Assembly: GCA_022644775.1 (NCBI GenBank)
Contig: JALCHN010000017.1
Coordinates: 1 to 38,011 of the forward strand
DNA from: Eggerthellaceae bacterium
GTDB lineage: Bacteria > Actinomycetota > Coriobacteriia > Coriobacteriales > Eggerthellaceae
Reading direction: 5' to 3'
DNA length: 38,011 nt
Positions 15,527-22,932 of the stretch are shown piece after piece. The notes under the pieces are model-generated. The model saw nothing but the letters and a program-made list of their open reading frames with translations, made no database searches and was not told the origin of the DNA. The position numbers were made by a program, and so were the translations under genes. Position 1 is the first letter of the stretch; the number at the start of each line of letters is the position of its first letter.

Positions 15527-15581
15527 CGCGCGGCGCCCCGCTGCGAGCCCAGTTGCAGCGGGGCGCTGTCGCGTTATGGGC
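15519..15581. terminator. Long hairpin overlapping the MGMT stop codon
   Basis: CCCATAACGCG and GGCGCCCCGCTGC on the left pair with GCAGCGGGGCGC and CGCGTTATGGG on the right, about 23 paired bases with small bulges. The TAA at 15524-15526 is in the left arm. No U run follows on the plus strand, so termination would be factor-assisted. It may instead protect the mRNA 3' end. Confidence 0.55.
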
Positions 15582-15600
15582 GTTCGAAGGCTGGGCAACG

Positions 15601-15635
15601 AAAAGCGCCCGCAGCTCGATGGGCTGCGGGCGCTT
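15601..15635 (-). terminator. Intrinsic terminator of the nitroreductase gene
   Basis: The arms AGCGCCCGCAGC (15604-15615) and GCTGCGGGCGCT are perfect with a loop of about 7 nt. Read on the minus strand the stem ends in CTTTT. It lies 13 nt beyond the nitroreductase stop. Confidence 0.75.
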
Positions 15636-15647
15636 GGCGCATCATGA

Positions 15648-16229
15648 CTATACGAATTCGTAGCGGTTGATCTTGCGGCGTGGGGCTTTGCCCTCCTTCG
15701 CGGGGTAGCCGAAGGTGAGTAGCGAGCAGAACTGGCCGTTTTCGGGCGCGAAGGCGGTGCGCAGCTTTTCGCCCACGCCGGCGTCGAGCGGCGCGGTGAG
15801 CCAGCAGCTGCCGATGCCCTTGGCGCGTGCGGCCACGAGCATGTTCTCGATCGCGGCGCCGATCGAAAGGCTCAAGACCTTGGGGTCCTTGCCGTTGAAG
15901 TCGGGCTTCTGCCAGAAGACGAGCACGTAGACGGGCGCGCCGCCGAGCTGGCGGATGAACGAGCACGTCTCTTCAACGACTTCCGGATGGCCCTCGAAGG
16001 CCTGTTTGAGGTCGGGCTCCACGCTTTTGGCCACGACGCCCATGAGCTCGTCGACTTTGCGCTTGGCTTCCGGGCTGCGCACGACGACGAAGTGCCAGGG
16101 CTGCATGTTCGAGCAGGACGGGGCGTAGAGCCCGCATTCCAGGATGTCCTTGAGATCCTCGTCGCTGACGGGCTGGTCGGTGTAGGCGCGGATGCTGCGG
16201 CGGGTGAGGATGGCTTCCTGGGCTTCCAT
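15648..16229 (-). CDS. Nitroreductase-family FMN oxidoreductase
   Basis: A 193-residue protein of the nitroreductase (NfsB/FRP) superfamily, whose members bind FMN at a dimer interface and use NAD(P)H. Family landmarks are LTRRSIRAY at the start (phosphate-binding RRS), APSCSNMQPWHFVVV near residue 36, a central IGAAIENMLVAARAKGIGSC, and a late FGYPAKEGKAPRRK. The substrate could be nitroaromatics, quinones or flavins and is not readable from sequence. The ATG at 16229 follows AAAGGGA. It is a single-gene unit with its own terminator at 15601-15635 and is not in an obvious operon. Confidence 0.9.
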   Translation of the reverse strand: MEAQEAILTRRSIRAYTDQPVSDEDLKDILECGLYAPSCSNMQPWHFVVVRSPEAKRKVDELMGVVAKSVEPDLKQAFEGHPEVVEETCSFIRQLGGAPVYVLVFWQKPDFNGKDPKVLSLSIGAAIENMLVAARAKGIGSCWLTAPLDAGVGEKLRTAFAPENGQFCSLLTFGYPAKEGKAPRRKINRYEFV

Positions 16230-16311
16230 GGAATCCCTTTCGACGAATGATGCAGGTCGTTGCTTGGATTGTAGCAACGCGAGGAGGCGGAATTTCATTC
16301 AGGCTTGCGGC

Positions 16312-16350
16312 AAAAAGAAGTCCCTCGCATTGCGTGCGACAATGCGAGGG
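16312..16350 (-). terminator. Intrinsic terminator of the UvrD-like gene
   Basis: CCCTCGCATTG (16322-16332) and CAATGCGAGGG (16340-16350) are perfect 11-nt arms with a 7-nt loop. On the minus strand they are followed by ACTTCTTTTT. The gene ends 44 nt earlier, inside the neighbouring palindrome. Confidence 0.85.
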
Positions 16351-16362
16351 GCCAGCAGGTGT

Positions 16363-16399
16363 GAATGAGTCAAAGAGATGTGACCCCTTTGACTCATTC
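16363..16399. repeat. GAGTCAAAG palindromic element, copy 1
   Basis: The arms GAATGAGTCAAAG (16363-16375) and CTTTGACTCATTC (16387-16399) flank the loop AGATGTGACCC. The core recurs at 24851 and 35573. This copy supplies the TGA stop (16394-16396) of the UvrD-like gene on the minus strand. Confidence 0.8.
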
Positions 16400-18346
16400 G
16401 CCTTCGAGGGCGGCGAGGCCGAGGCTCGGCTCGAGGACGCAGGTGCGCACGCCGTCGACGAGCTTGACGCGCTTGACCTTCAGGTTGAGCCGCTCGGCGT
16501 CTTCCAAGGGCGCCTGTTCGAACGTGGAACAGGCGATTTCGTCGCGCGTGCATGCGGCGAGGGCGTAGAGCCCCTCGACAAACGATCGCCAGGTGCGTTC
16601 GCGCTCGGCGGGTTCCATCTGCGACAGGTCGAAGTAGGCCCGCGGCGGGGTGAAGCCGTTCATGAAGCCGCAGATAACCATGATGCGCGGGTCTTGACCG
16701 ACGACGGCCGTCCATGCGCCCACGCGCACGGCGCCCGGCGCGAATGCGGGGCAGTGGAGGGCGGCGTAGAGCCTTTGAGCAAGATCGCGGGCCGTGTCGG
16801 CCGCGCCCGCTGCGCCGATGAGCGCGCGCACGGTGCCGGGCACCTCGTCGAGCCCGACTTCCTTGATCAATGCCGCGAGCACGTCCTCGCCGGCACATCC
16901 CTTGCAGGCTTCCACCAGCGCTCGGCCTGCGCGGTAGCGCGCGCGGATGCCGGGCGCCCCCACTACGTGGGGCGCTTCGCCTGCATCGAGCGCTTCGAGC
17001 GCTTCGGGTAGGGAACGGCCCGCGTCGCCGGCCCAGACGCGCAGGTCGTGCATGCCGGCGGACGCGCCCAGATAGTCCCCGAATCCGCACCAGCAGCGCC
17101 AGACGCAGGCGTCGTTTGGGTCGGCGGCGAGGGCCAAGCCGCAGGCGAACTGCAGAGCGCGCGACGCGTCGAGGCTGCGCACGTCGCCGCGCAGGGCCTG
17201 GCGGGCGCCCACGTAACTCGCCGGCACGCCGTCCTGCTGCAAGGCGCGCGTGATGAAGCGCCCCCACGTCCGGTTGGGCACGGCGACGAACACGTCCTCG
17301 GGGCGCGTGCCGGACGCGATCTTGCCGGCGACGAAGCGCGCCGCTTGTGCGAATTCTTCGCGAGGGCCCGCTGCAACAAGACGCGTGCAGCAGGCGCCGT
17401 CTTCATCGCCCGCCCGCACGATGGGCAGGTCGTCGGCAGAAAGTGGTGCCCGATCCGTTTCCGACCGGTACGTAGCGCCCGCGTCTTCTGCGGTAGGGTC
17501 AATGCCCTCGCTGCGCATGCACGGTTGCGCGAGCAGGTGGCGCACGGCGCGCGCAACGCGCGGATTTTGCTTGGCGTCTTCGAAGCGCTGCACGTGCGCG
17601 TTGGGGTGAGCGGCGCGGAACTCATCGAACCCATCGGCGTAGGGGTAGGGGTCTTCGGCTTCGACCGATCCGTGAGGGTCGAAGCAGATGCCCAGCTCGT
17701 CGCGCGCGATCAGTTGGCAGAAGAACTGCGATGCGCGGTTGGCGGCCTCGTAGTGCGACACGAACACGTGGGCGGCACTTGCCTGGGCGCGCAGTTCGGG
17801 GTTCGCTTCGAGCACGGTCGCGGCGGCGTTCGACACCTCGACCGGGTGGATTGACCCCATGAAGCGCAGAACGTCCTGGGCGAAGGCGTGGGTTTCGCGC
17901 TCTTCGACCGTGATTAGCCAGTCCGGGTCACGGTCGGCGAGCTCGGTTATGCTGCGCGAGAAGAACTTGAGCATCTCCCGCAAACGGCGGGATTTGATGC
18001 CGGTGACCTTCATGTCTTCCAGGAAGAAGGTGCGTTCGAAATCGGCGAGCAGGTGGGTGCCGCGACCCAGCGCCTCGCGTGCGACGGGCGTGCCGAGCAC
18101 GGCGAGCTCTTCGGCGCGCGGGGTGGACACGCGCACGCCGCGGGCGGCATCGCCCAGGCGCTGCGTTAGCTTTGCGCGCATCGTCGCCACTGCACTCGCG
18201 CACGGCACCAAGACGAGCACGTCGCCGTCTTCGGCGCGCATGGCGCGGTCCACGGCGCCGAGGAGGGCTTCGTGCGCACCGCTGTGCGCGGGGCCCACCC
18301 AGGCGCTCGTGCGTGCGATGGCAGGGAAATCGAGTGCGTATGCCAT
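16394..18346 (-). CDS. UvrD/AddB-like superfamily 1 protein with degraded ATPase motifs
   Basis: A 650-residue protein that follows the UvrD/Rep plan. At the N-terminus GPAHSGAHEALL stands where GxxGSGKTxxLL is expected. Around residue 200, FVSHYEAANRASQFFCQLIA stands where VDEYQDTNxAQ is expected, followed by CFDPHGSVE in place of GDPDQSIY. In the second half, PREEFAQAARFVAGKIASG then VAVPNRTWGRFITRALQQDG resembles the C-terminal helicase domain (VLYRTN motif). Walker A lacks Lys and Thr and Walker B lacks Asp and Glu, so ATP hydrolysis is unlikely. A structural role, as the inactive helicase domain of AddB has in AddAB, is possible. No nuclease domain or AddA partner is in the window. The ATG at 18346 has AAGGAG upstream, and the stop comes from the GAGTCAAAG palindrome. 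Confidence 0.55.
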   Translation of the reverse strand: MAYALDFPAIARTSAWVGPAHSGAHEALLGAVDRAMRAEDGDVLVLVPCASAVATMRAKLTQRLGDAARGVRVSTPRAEELAVLGTPVAREALGRGTHLLADFERTFFLEDMKVTGIKSRRLREMLKFFSRSITELADRDPDWLITVEERETHAFAQDVLRFMGSIHPVEVSNAAATVLEANPELRAQASAAHVFVSHYEAANRASQFFCQLIARDELGICFDPHGSVEAEDPYPYADGFDEFRAAHPNAHVQRFEDAKQNPRVARAVRHLLAQPCMRSEGIDPTAEDAGATYRSETDRAPLSADDLPIVRAGDEDGACCTRLVAAGPREEFAQAARFVAGKIASGTRPEDVFVAVPNRTWGRFITRALQQDGVPASYVGARQALRGDVRSLDASRALQFACGLALAADPNDACVWRCWCGFGDYLGASAGMHDLRVWAGDAGRSLPEALEALDAGEAPHVVGAPGIRARYRAGRALVEACKGCAGEDVLAALIKEVGLDEVPGTVRALIGAAGAADTARDLAQRLYAALHCPAFAPGAVRVGAWTAVVGQDPRIMVICGFMNGFTPPRAYFDLSQMEPAERERTWRSFVEGLYALAACTRDEIACSTFEQAPLEDAERLNLKVKRVKLVDGVRTCVLEPSLGLAALEGE

Positions 18347-18470
18347 AGGGTCGCTCCTTGTTTCGGCGGCCGCGCGATGCGGCCGAACGTCGTCATTCCA
18401 ACATATATCAGCATGTCGCAGGCGGCTCGCCCCTAAACCCTTGCCGAGTCGCCTGCGGTATGCCGCCCTC

Positions 18471-18511
18471 CGAAAGCGAGCGCCGCGGGCGGGAGGGCTG
18501 GCCCGCGGCGC
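18471..18511 (-). terminator. Terminator of the NapH/NapG/TorD gene group
   Basis: GCGCCGCGGGC (18480-18490) and GCCCGCGGCGC (18501-18511) are perfect 11-nt arms with a 10-nt loop, 11 nt beyond the NapH-like stop. The minus-strand tail is TCGCTTTCG, a short T run. Confidence 0.65.
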
Positions 18512-18521
18512 ATGTCGTTCG

Positions 18522-19559
18522 CTATTGCGAATGCTGAAGCGTCTTCGCCTCCTCTTTGACGGCGATTGCGGGTGCAGGCCCTTCGTCCTGCGTGCGCGCG
18601 ATCAGCGGGAAGGTGATTGCGCCTGCCGGACAGGCGTCGGCGCAGGCACGGCAGCGGGTGCATTCGTTGGCGCGCGCGGCCCCCAGTTGCGGATGACGCG
18701 GGTCAATGCCCTCGTCGCAAGCGCGCCCGCAGGCGCCGCAGCGACGGCCCTTCGACGTTTCCAGGCACTTTTCGTTGTCGATCGTGGGCAGAACCGTGCG
18801 GTTGGCGCGGCCCAACAGCGACATGAGCGCGCCGAGCGGGCACAGGGTATGGCACCACTTGCGAAAGAAGACCACTTCGGCGAGCAACAGGGCGGGCACC
18901 ACGATCAACGACACCGTCACGTCGCCCACGCCGAAGGCCCGCATGACCAGCAGAATCGTGGCGAAGGTGAGTCCGATGGGGCAGACCAGGCAGAAGACGG
19001 GGAACCCGAAGATCGCCGCCGACCCCAGCGCGCCCGCAAGCACGGCGCCGCGCGAGTCGAACACGCGGGTTCCGTGCGAAGAGTGCGCCTCGTGGCAGGA
19101 CTGTGCGAGCAAGGCCTTCTCCTCATCGGTGAGGGGAGCGCCGGGGGCGAGCTTGGGCGTGCGTGCCGCCGCCTCTTCGGCGTCTTTCTTCGTGCGGCCG
19201 CCCTTGGCGAAGGCACGGCGCAGCTTCGCTACCGACGGCACCGGGCAGACCCATCCGCAGAAGGTGCGGCCCAGCAGCAGAATGAGCACCGCGACGATTG
19301 CGAGCGAGATGAGCGCCCGCGGCACGAGGAGCTTGCTCGCCAGCATGGTGCCCAGAGCGCCCAGCGGGCAGAGCACCGACACGTCCATCCAGCCGAAATC
19401 TGACAGGGTACCGAACCCCTTGTGCAGGCCGAAGCCCAAAGCAACCACGACCATGACGATCCAGGGCAGCACGCGGCGCAGCGTGGAGAGCCCGGGTTTG
19501 GCTCCCGATGCCTTGCCCTGGGCGCGCGCGGATTTCTTCTCTTCCGTATCTCTATTCAT
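18522..19559 (-). CDS. NapH-like membrane polyferredoxin (quinol dehydrogenase type)
   Basis: A 345-residue membrane protein of the NapH/NosR/CcoG type. Four to five helices carry the motifs CGWVCPVPS, CLVCPIG and CHTLCPLGA, which on the cytoplasmic side resemble the paired CxxxCP motifs of NapH. Two C-terminal [4Fe-4S] sites follow (CGACGRACDEGID and CTRCRACADACP). NapH works with NapG to draw electrons from menaquinol for a periplasmic reductase (family knowledge). The start follows GGGAGG. The NapG-like gene ends 12 nt upstream, so they are co-transcribed. An insert of charged sequence between helices (about residues 115-165) is longer than in Escherichia coli NapH. Confidence 0.82.
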   Translation of the reverse strand: MNRDTEEKKSARAQGKASGAKPGLSTLRRVLPWIVMVVVALGFGLHKGFGTLSDFGWMDVSVLCPLGALGTMLASKLLVPRALISLAIVAVLILLLGRTFCGWVCPVPSVAKLRRAFAKGGRTKKDAEEAAARTPKLAPGAPLTDEEKALLAQSCHEAHSSHGTRVFDSRGAVLAGALGSAAIFGFPVFCLVCPIGLTFATILLVMRAFGVGDVTVSLIVVPALLLAEVVFFRKWCHTLCPLGALMSLLGRANRTVLPTIDNEKCLETSKGRRCGACGRACDEGIDPRHPQLGAARANECTRCRACADACPAGAITFPLIARTQDEGPAPAIAVKEEAKTLQHSQ

Positions 19560-19571
19560 CTTGCGCCTCCC

Positions 19572-20231
19572 TTACGCTTGCGGTTCGACGACGATGGCGC
19601 GCTTGGTGGCGCCGCTGGAAATGGAGCCTTCCTTCAACGACACGCACACGCTCTCGCAGGCGCCACAGCCGTTGCACTTGTCGGCGATCACCACGGGGCG
19701 GTTGATCTCGTCGAGCTCGATGGCTTCGTAGGGGCAGGCGTCGTAGCAGAAGCGGCAACCGGTGAGGCGGTAGGCCAGGCAGGTGTCGGTGTCGATCGCC
19801 GCCTTGCCGATGATCGTCGATTGCGCCGTGGCGCCGGCAGGCAGCTCGAGCGCGCGGGTGGGGCACACCTCGACGCACAGCGGGACGCCGCCGTTCTCGT
19901 CGGCGCAGAAGTCGCACCAGCCGTTGTCGAAGTACATCTTGGGCGTGCGCGTCTGCAGGATGCCGTCTTCCACATGCACGGGCGCGATTACGCCGCGCGG
20001 GCAGGCCTCGTAGCACTTCTGGCAGCGTACGCAGGCTGACACGAGCCGGTCTTCGTCCTGTCCTCCGGGCGGGCGGACCACCGGCGTGCTGCCCACGTAC
20101 TTCAACCCGCCGAGCGCGACGAGCGCCGCCGCGCCGCCGATCCCCAGGCACATGCTGCGGCGCGAGATGTTCGGCCGCTTGGCCCGCAGGTCTTCTTCGG
20201 ACGTTTCGGTTGTCTGCTTCTCTTCCTCCAT
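19572..20231 (-). CDS. NapG-like Tat-exported ferredoxin
   Basis: A 219-residue MauM/NapG-type protein. Residues 15-50 form a Tat signal or anchor (NISRRSMCLGIGGAAALVAL). Four [4Fe-4S] groups follow: CVRCQKCYEACP, CDFCADENGG...CVEVCP, CRFCYDACP (with CLAYRLTGC before it), and CNGCGACESVCVSL. It should accept electrons from the NapH-like protein outside the membrane and pass them to a partner reductase. No NapA, NapB or other reductase gene is adjacent. One of the two molybdoenzymes in the window, or a reductase elsewhere, could be the client (inference). It lies between the TorD-like and NapH-like genes on one strand. Confidence 0.85.
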   Translation of the reverse strand: MEEEKQTTETSEEDLRAKRPNISRRSMCLGIGGAAALVALGGLKYVGSTPVVRPPGGQDEDRLVSACVRCQKCYEACPRGVIAPVHVEDGILQTRTPKMYFDNGWCDFCADENGGVPLCVEVCPTRALELPAGATAQSTIIGKAAIDTDTCLAYRLTGCRFCYDACPYEAIELDEINRPVVIADKCNGCGACESVCVSLKEGSISSGATKRAIVVEPQA

Positions 20232-20255
20232 GCTCGCTTCTCTCTTCGCTTCCGG

Positions 20256-20960
20256 TTACGCTTCGTCCAGCAGGTCGGCCAAAAACTCGTTGTCGGTCTT
20301 CAGGAAGCCGTCGGTCAGGTAGGCCAACCCCTGGTAGAGGCCGGTGCGCGCGAACTTCTTCAAATCGGCGGTCATCATGCCGGCCCAGGCGTAGAGGTGG
20401 TCATCGAGGAAATTGCGCTGGGTTTTGAAGGCGGTCATGGCCGCGTCTTCGTCGCCTGCTTCGAGGGCAACGGCTGCGCGCTCGCACATGATTTGCATGA
20501 ATTCGAGTTCGACGGCGATGTGGTCCTCGTTCTCCTTCCAGCTTGCCGCCTTGTCCAGGTGGCAGCTGCGGTAGATGGCGAGCACCTCGTCGCGCGCGTC
20601 CTGCATCATGAGGCGCTTTTCGCTCGTGTACACCGATTCGTAGGGGTAGGCGGCGCTGTAGGCGTTGTTGCCGTGCCCGATGAAGGCGCGCACGTAGTCA
20701 ACGGCCAGGTCGGTGAGGGTGTCGGCCCAGGTGTTGCTCATGAAGCGGGCGATCAGGTAGTAGCCGTGGTCGACGTCGTCGTTGCCGGTGCGTGCCGGGT
20801 AGCGGGTGGCGGCAAGCGAGTCGAGCAGGTCCTGGTCGACTTCTACGCGGTAAAGGCGGGCGATAAAGGCGTAGGTGGCGGCGCGCTGACGGGCGATCTG
20901 CGCCAGGTCTTCGGCGGAAAGGGCTTCGTCGGTGGCGGGTTCGGTTGCGGTCTGTTCCAT
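20256..20960 (-). CDS. TorD/DmsD-family molybdoenzyme chaperone
   Basis: A 234-residue all-helical protein of the TorD family, which binds Tat signals of molybdoenzymes and protects the apoenzyme until the cofactor is loaded. Supporting pieces are the early helix ARQRAATYAFIARLYR, the central DYVRAFIGHGNNAYSAAYPYESVYTS-type segment with its conserved tyrosine-rich loop, and FLDDHLYAWAGMMTADLKK, which corresponds to the family (E/D)PxDH region. Start choice: an ATG at 20981 is in frame, but AAGGAG sits just before the ATG at 20960, so the shorter form is annotated. Neither molybdoenzyme cassette carries its own chaperone gene, so this one may serve them (inference). Confidence 0.82.
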   Translation of the reverse strand: MEQTATEPATDEALSAEDLAQIARQRAATYAFIARLYRVEVDQDLLDSLAATRYPARTGNDDVDHGYYLIARFMSNTWADTLTDLAVDYVRAFIGHGNNAYSAAYPYESVYTSEKRLMMQDARDEVLAIYRSCHLDKAASWKENEDHIAVELEFMQIMCERAAVALEAGDEDAAMTAFKTQRNFLDDHLYAWAGMMTADLKKFARTGLYQGLAYLTDGFLKTDNEFLADLLDEA

Positions 20961-21005
20961 GGAATGCTCCTTGTGGTTCACATGCGGATGCGTGGGTGCG
21001 GTGCG

Positions 21006-21824
21006 TTAGGCTTCGGCGCGCGCGGCGAGCTCGTCGGCGCAGGCACGGCCCAGGTCGGTGATGCGCCAGGCGCCGTCCCAGACGAGGGCGCCGCATTCGG
21101 CGAGGTTGTTAAAGAAATAGGCTGCGTAGAGGCGCGGCTTCTGAAGGAGCTCGTCGTTGATGAGGGCGTCGTCCATGGCCTTGGCGGTGGCGCCTCCTTC
21201 GGCCGCGCACATCTGCAGGACCTGCAGGTAGATGCGCTCGTAGGCCGCGTCTTCGGCGAGCTTGGCGCGCAGGCGGTCTTCCGGCGCGTCGGCGTCGAGG
21301 TAGGCTTGGCCGGCTTCGGTGATCTGCCACTGTTCGGGCACGTGCTCGGTGGGCACCCAGTAGGCGCTTCCATCGTCTTCCTCGACCAGCTGGGGCTCGC
21401 TCACCTCGTCGGACCCGGTGCGTTCGAGTGCGCCGGCCCGTTCGAGCTGGCCGCAGAGGTTGGCGCCGTTGTAGACCGAGTAATCGTGCTTCTGCAGGCG
21501 CTCGACTTCGGCATCGACGTCGGCGATGCGCTGCGGGGTCTGGCAGAAGCGCAGGATGCCCAGAAAGACCTGGCGGCGCGGGCGCATGCGGTCGAAGAGA
21601 TCGGCGATGCGCTCGGCGGCCGGGCGTTCGTCGGGCGCGGGCGCGGCGGGCGCTTCGTCGGGGGAGCCCACGTAGGGAAGGAAGGCGTCGCCTTCTTCAG
21701 CGTTTGCGCCGGTTTCGGCGGCGTTGGGTTCGGCAGGTTCGGGATCGGTGGCAGCCAGCGGGTCGAATTCCTCGTCGAGGACAAGATCGTCGGCTGCTTC
21801 GGTAGCATGGGAGAGTTCGTTCAT
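21006..21824 (-). CDS. Unrecognised protein with two winged-helix-like repeats
   Basis: A 272-residue protein without a family I can name. Residues 1-75 are acidic, Pro/Ala-rich and probably disordered. Two similar all-helical segments follow: about 80-165 (RRQVFLGILRFCQTPQRIAD ... LCGQLERAGAL ... WQITEAGQAYL) and about 185-265 (YERIYLQVLQMCAAEGGATA ... FFNNLAECGALVWDGAW-RITDLGRA). Each ends in a short strand pair like the wing of a winged helix. A regulatory or adaptor role in the neighbouring TorD/NapGH module is inferred from position, 45 nt upstream of the chaperone gene on the same strand. The start at 21824 uses GAGGGG. Confidence 0.6.
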   Translation of the reverse strand: MNELSHATEAADDLVLDEEFDPLAATDPEPAEPNAAETGANAEEGDAFLPYVGSPDEAPAAPAPDERPAAERIADLFDRMRPRRQVFLGILRFCQTPQRIADVDAEVERLQKHDYSVYNGANLCGQLERAGALERTGSDEVSEPQLVEEDDGSAYWVPTEHVPEQWQITEAGQAYLDADAPEDRLRAKLAEDAAYERIYLQVLQMCAAEGGATAKAMDDALINDELLQKPRLYAAYFFNNLAECGALVWDGAWRITDLGRACADELAARAEA

Positions 21825-21852
21825 TTCCGCCCCTCGGACAATAGCTTGCAGG

Positions 21853-21911
21853 CTGCTTTTCGTGCCTGAATACACGAAAAGCAGGAGCCGCACCCCTGCG
21901 GTTCTGCTTTT
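21853..21911. promoter_or_regulatory. Mutually exclusive hairpins between divergent genes
   Basis: CTGCTTTTCGTG (21853-21864) and CACGAAAAGCAG (21873-21884) are perfect arms with an 8-nt loop. The second arm can instead pair with the downstream GCGGTTCTGCTTTT (21898-21911) through AAAAGCAGGAGCCGC, with one bulge. The two folds exclude each other, as in attenuators or antiterminators. The same palindromes could equally be binding sites for a repressor. Confidence 0.5.
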
Positions 21912-22041
21912 GCAAACTATGATCCGCGGCCCTTGCACGGCCGGCGGAATAACCCCGCGCCCAGCATAGTCACGCCTGCCAAAGGCTGTCAACACCGAAT
22001 TCTGCGCACTGTACTGCCGAGGGCGCGAGGCTCAGCGCGTC

Positions 22042-22070
22042 TTGCGCGTCGCCGTGCGCGCTGCTAATCT
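22042..22070 (+). promoter_or_regulatory. Promoter candidate for the 22113 gene group
   Basis: TTGCGC (22042-22047) and TAATCT (22065-22070) are separated by exactly 17 nt. The ATG at 22113 has AAAGGA upstream, giving a leader of about 35 nt. The two hexamers match the consensus at 4 of 6 and 4 of 6 positions. Confidence 0.45.
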
Positions 22071-22112
22071 TTCAGGCGGGTATGGGGTTGAAGACGTTGA
22101 AAGGAAGCCGTT

Positions 22113-22865
22113 ATGGCAATGATTCGCCCGTCTTTGATCCTTCGCATGCATGTGGCCGAAAGCTTGGCGACCGACGAGGTGAAGTCGAGCTTCAACAGGG
22201 CGTATTCCTACATCGCCCCTTCGATGATGGAGCCCTCGCAGCCTCCGTATGCAGGCGAGAACACAATGGAAATGCTCGTGCGCATCCATCGTGCGTATTG
22301 GGACAGCGCGGCCGAAGGCGCCAACGGCGTCTGGGACGACATCATGGTGCCGTGGCTGTCGAACATGTTCTACAAGCTGTCCAACAACATGGTGCAGTGT
22401 GTGCGCCGCGCGCCCGGTAACGGGGATACCGCCGTTCTGTTCGATTGGCTCGACATCGAATTCGAGGGCCTGCACGTGGCGATAAAACTCGGTGACGATT
22501 CGTCGATTCCCGAAGGCGCCCTCGACATGGTCAAACAGGTGCGCGCCAAGGCGAACGCCGGCGAGCTGGGCGAAGGCGCCGTACGCGTGCGCATTCCGAG
22601 CCGTGCCAGCTGGGAGGCCCAGAAGGCTGCGGCCCTCGCCGCCGAAGAGGCCGCGAAGCAGGGCGATGCCGAAGGGGCTGCCGATTCCGCTGCCGCAGTG
22701 CCCGCCGATGACGATGGCGCTTCCGCGTCTGCCGCATCCGACGAAGCCGCCGCTGCACCCGCAGACGCTTCCGCAGCTCCTAGCGTGCCGTCTTCGTTCA
22801 CGGTCGATTACACCACCTGGGGCATCGAATGCGCCGACGGTACCGTGCGCGAAATCGAAGCCTAA
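22113..22865 (+). CDS. Unrecognised protein with Ala-rich linker
   Basis: A 250-residue soluble protein I cannot assign. Residues 1-165 look folded and mixed (start MAMIRPSLILRMHVAES; a Trp/Met-rich middle with NGVWDDIMVPWLSNMFYKL). Residues 168-230 are almost only Ala, Glu, Asp, Ser and Pro, probably a flexible tether. The last 20 residues (FTVDYTTWGIECADGTVREI) look like a beta hairpin. It lies 67 nt upstream of the iron-sulfur protein at 22933 on the same strand and is divergent from the TorD-module genes. It may be a conserved accessory of that module (inference). The start follows AAAGGA. Confidence 0.6.
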   Translation: MAMIRPSLILRMHVAESLATDEVKSSFNRAYSYIAPSMMEPSQPPYAGENTMEMLVRIHRAYWDSAAEGANGVWDDIMVPWLSNMFYKLSNNMVQCVRRAPGNGDTAVLFDWLDIEFEGLHVAIKLGDDSSIPEGALDMVKQVRAKANAGELGEGAVRVRIPSRASWEAQKAAALAAEEAAKQGDAEGAADSAAAVPADDDGASASAASDEAAAAPADASAAPSVPSSFTVDYTTWGIECADGTVREIEA

Positions 22866-22932
22866 CCTGCAACCTATAGAGCTGCCGTGCAGCACCCCGT
22901 GCCAGGCGCGGCAGATGAAGGAGCCATAAGCC

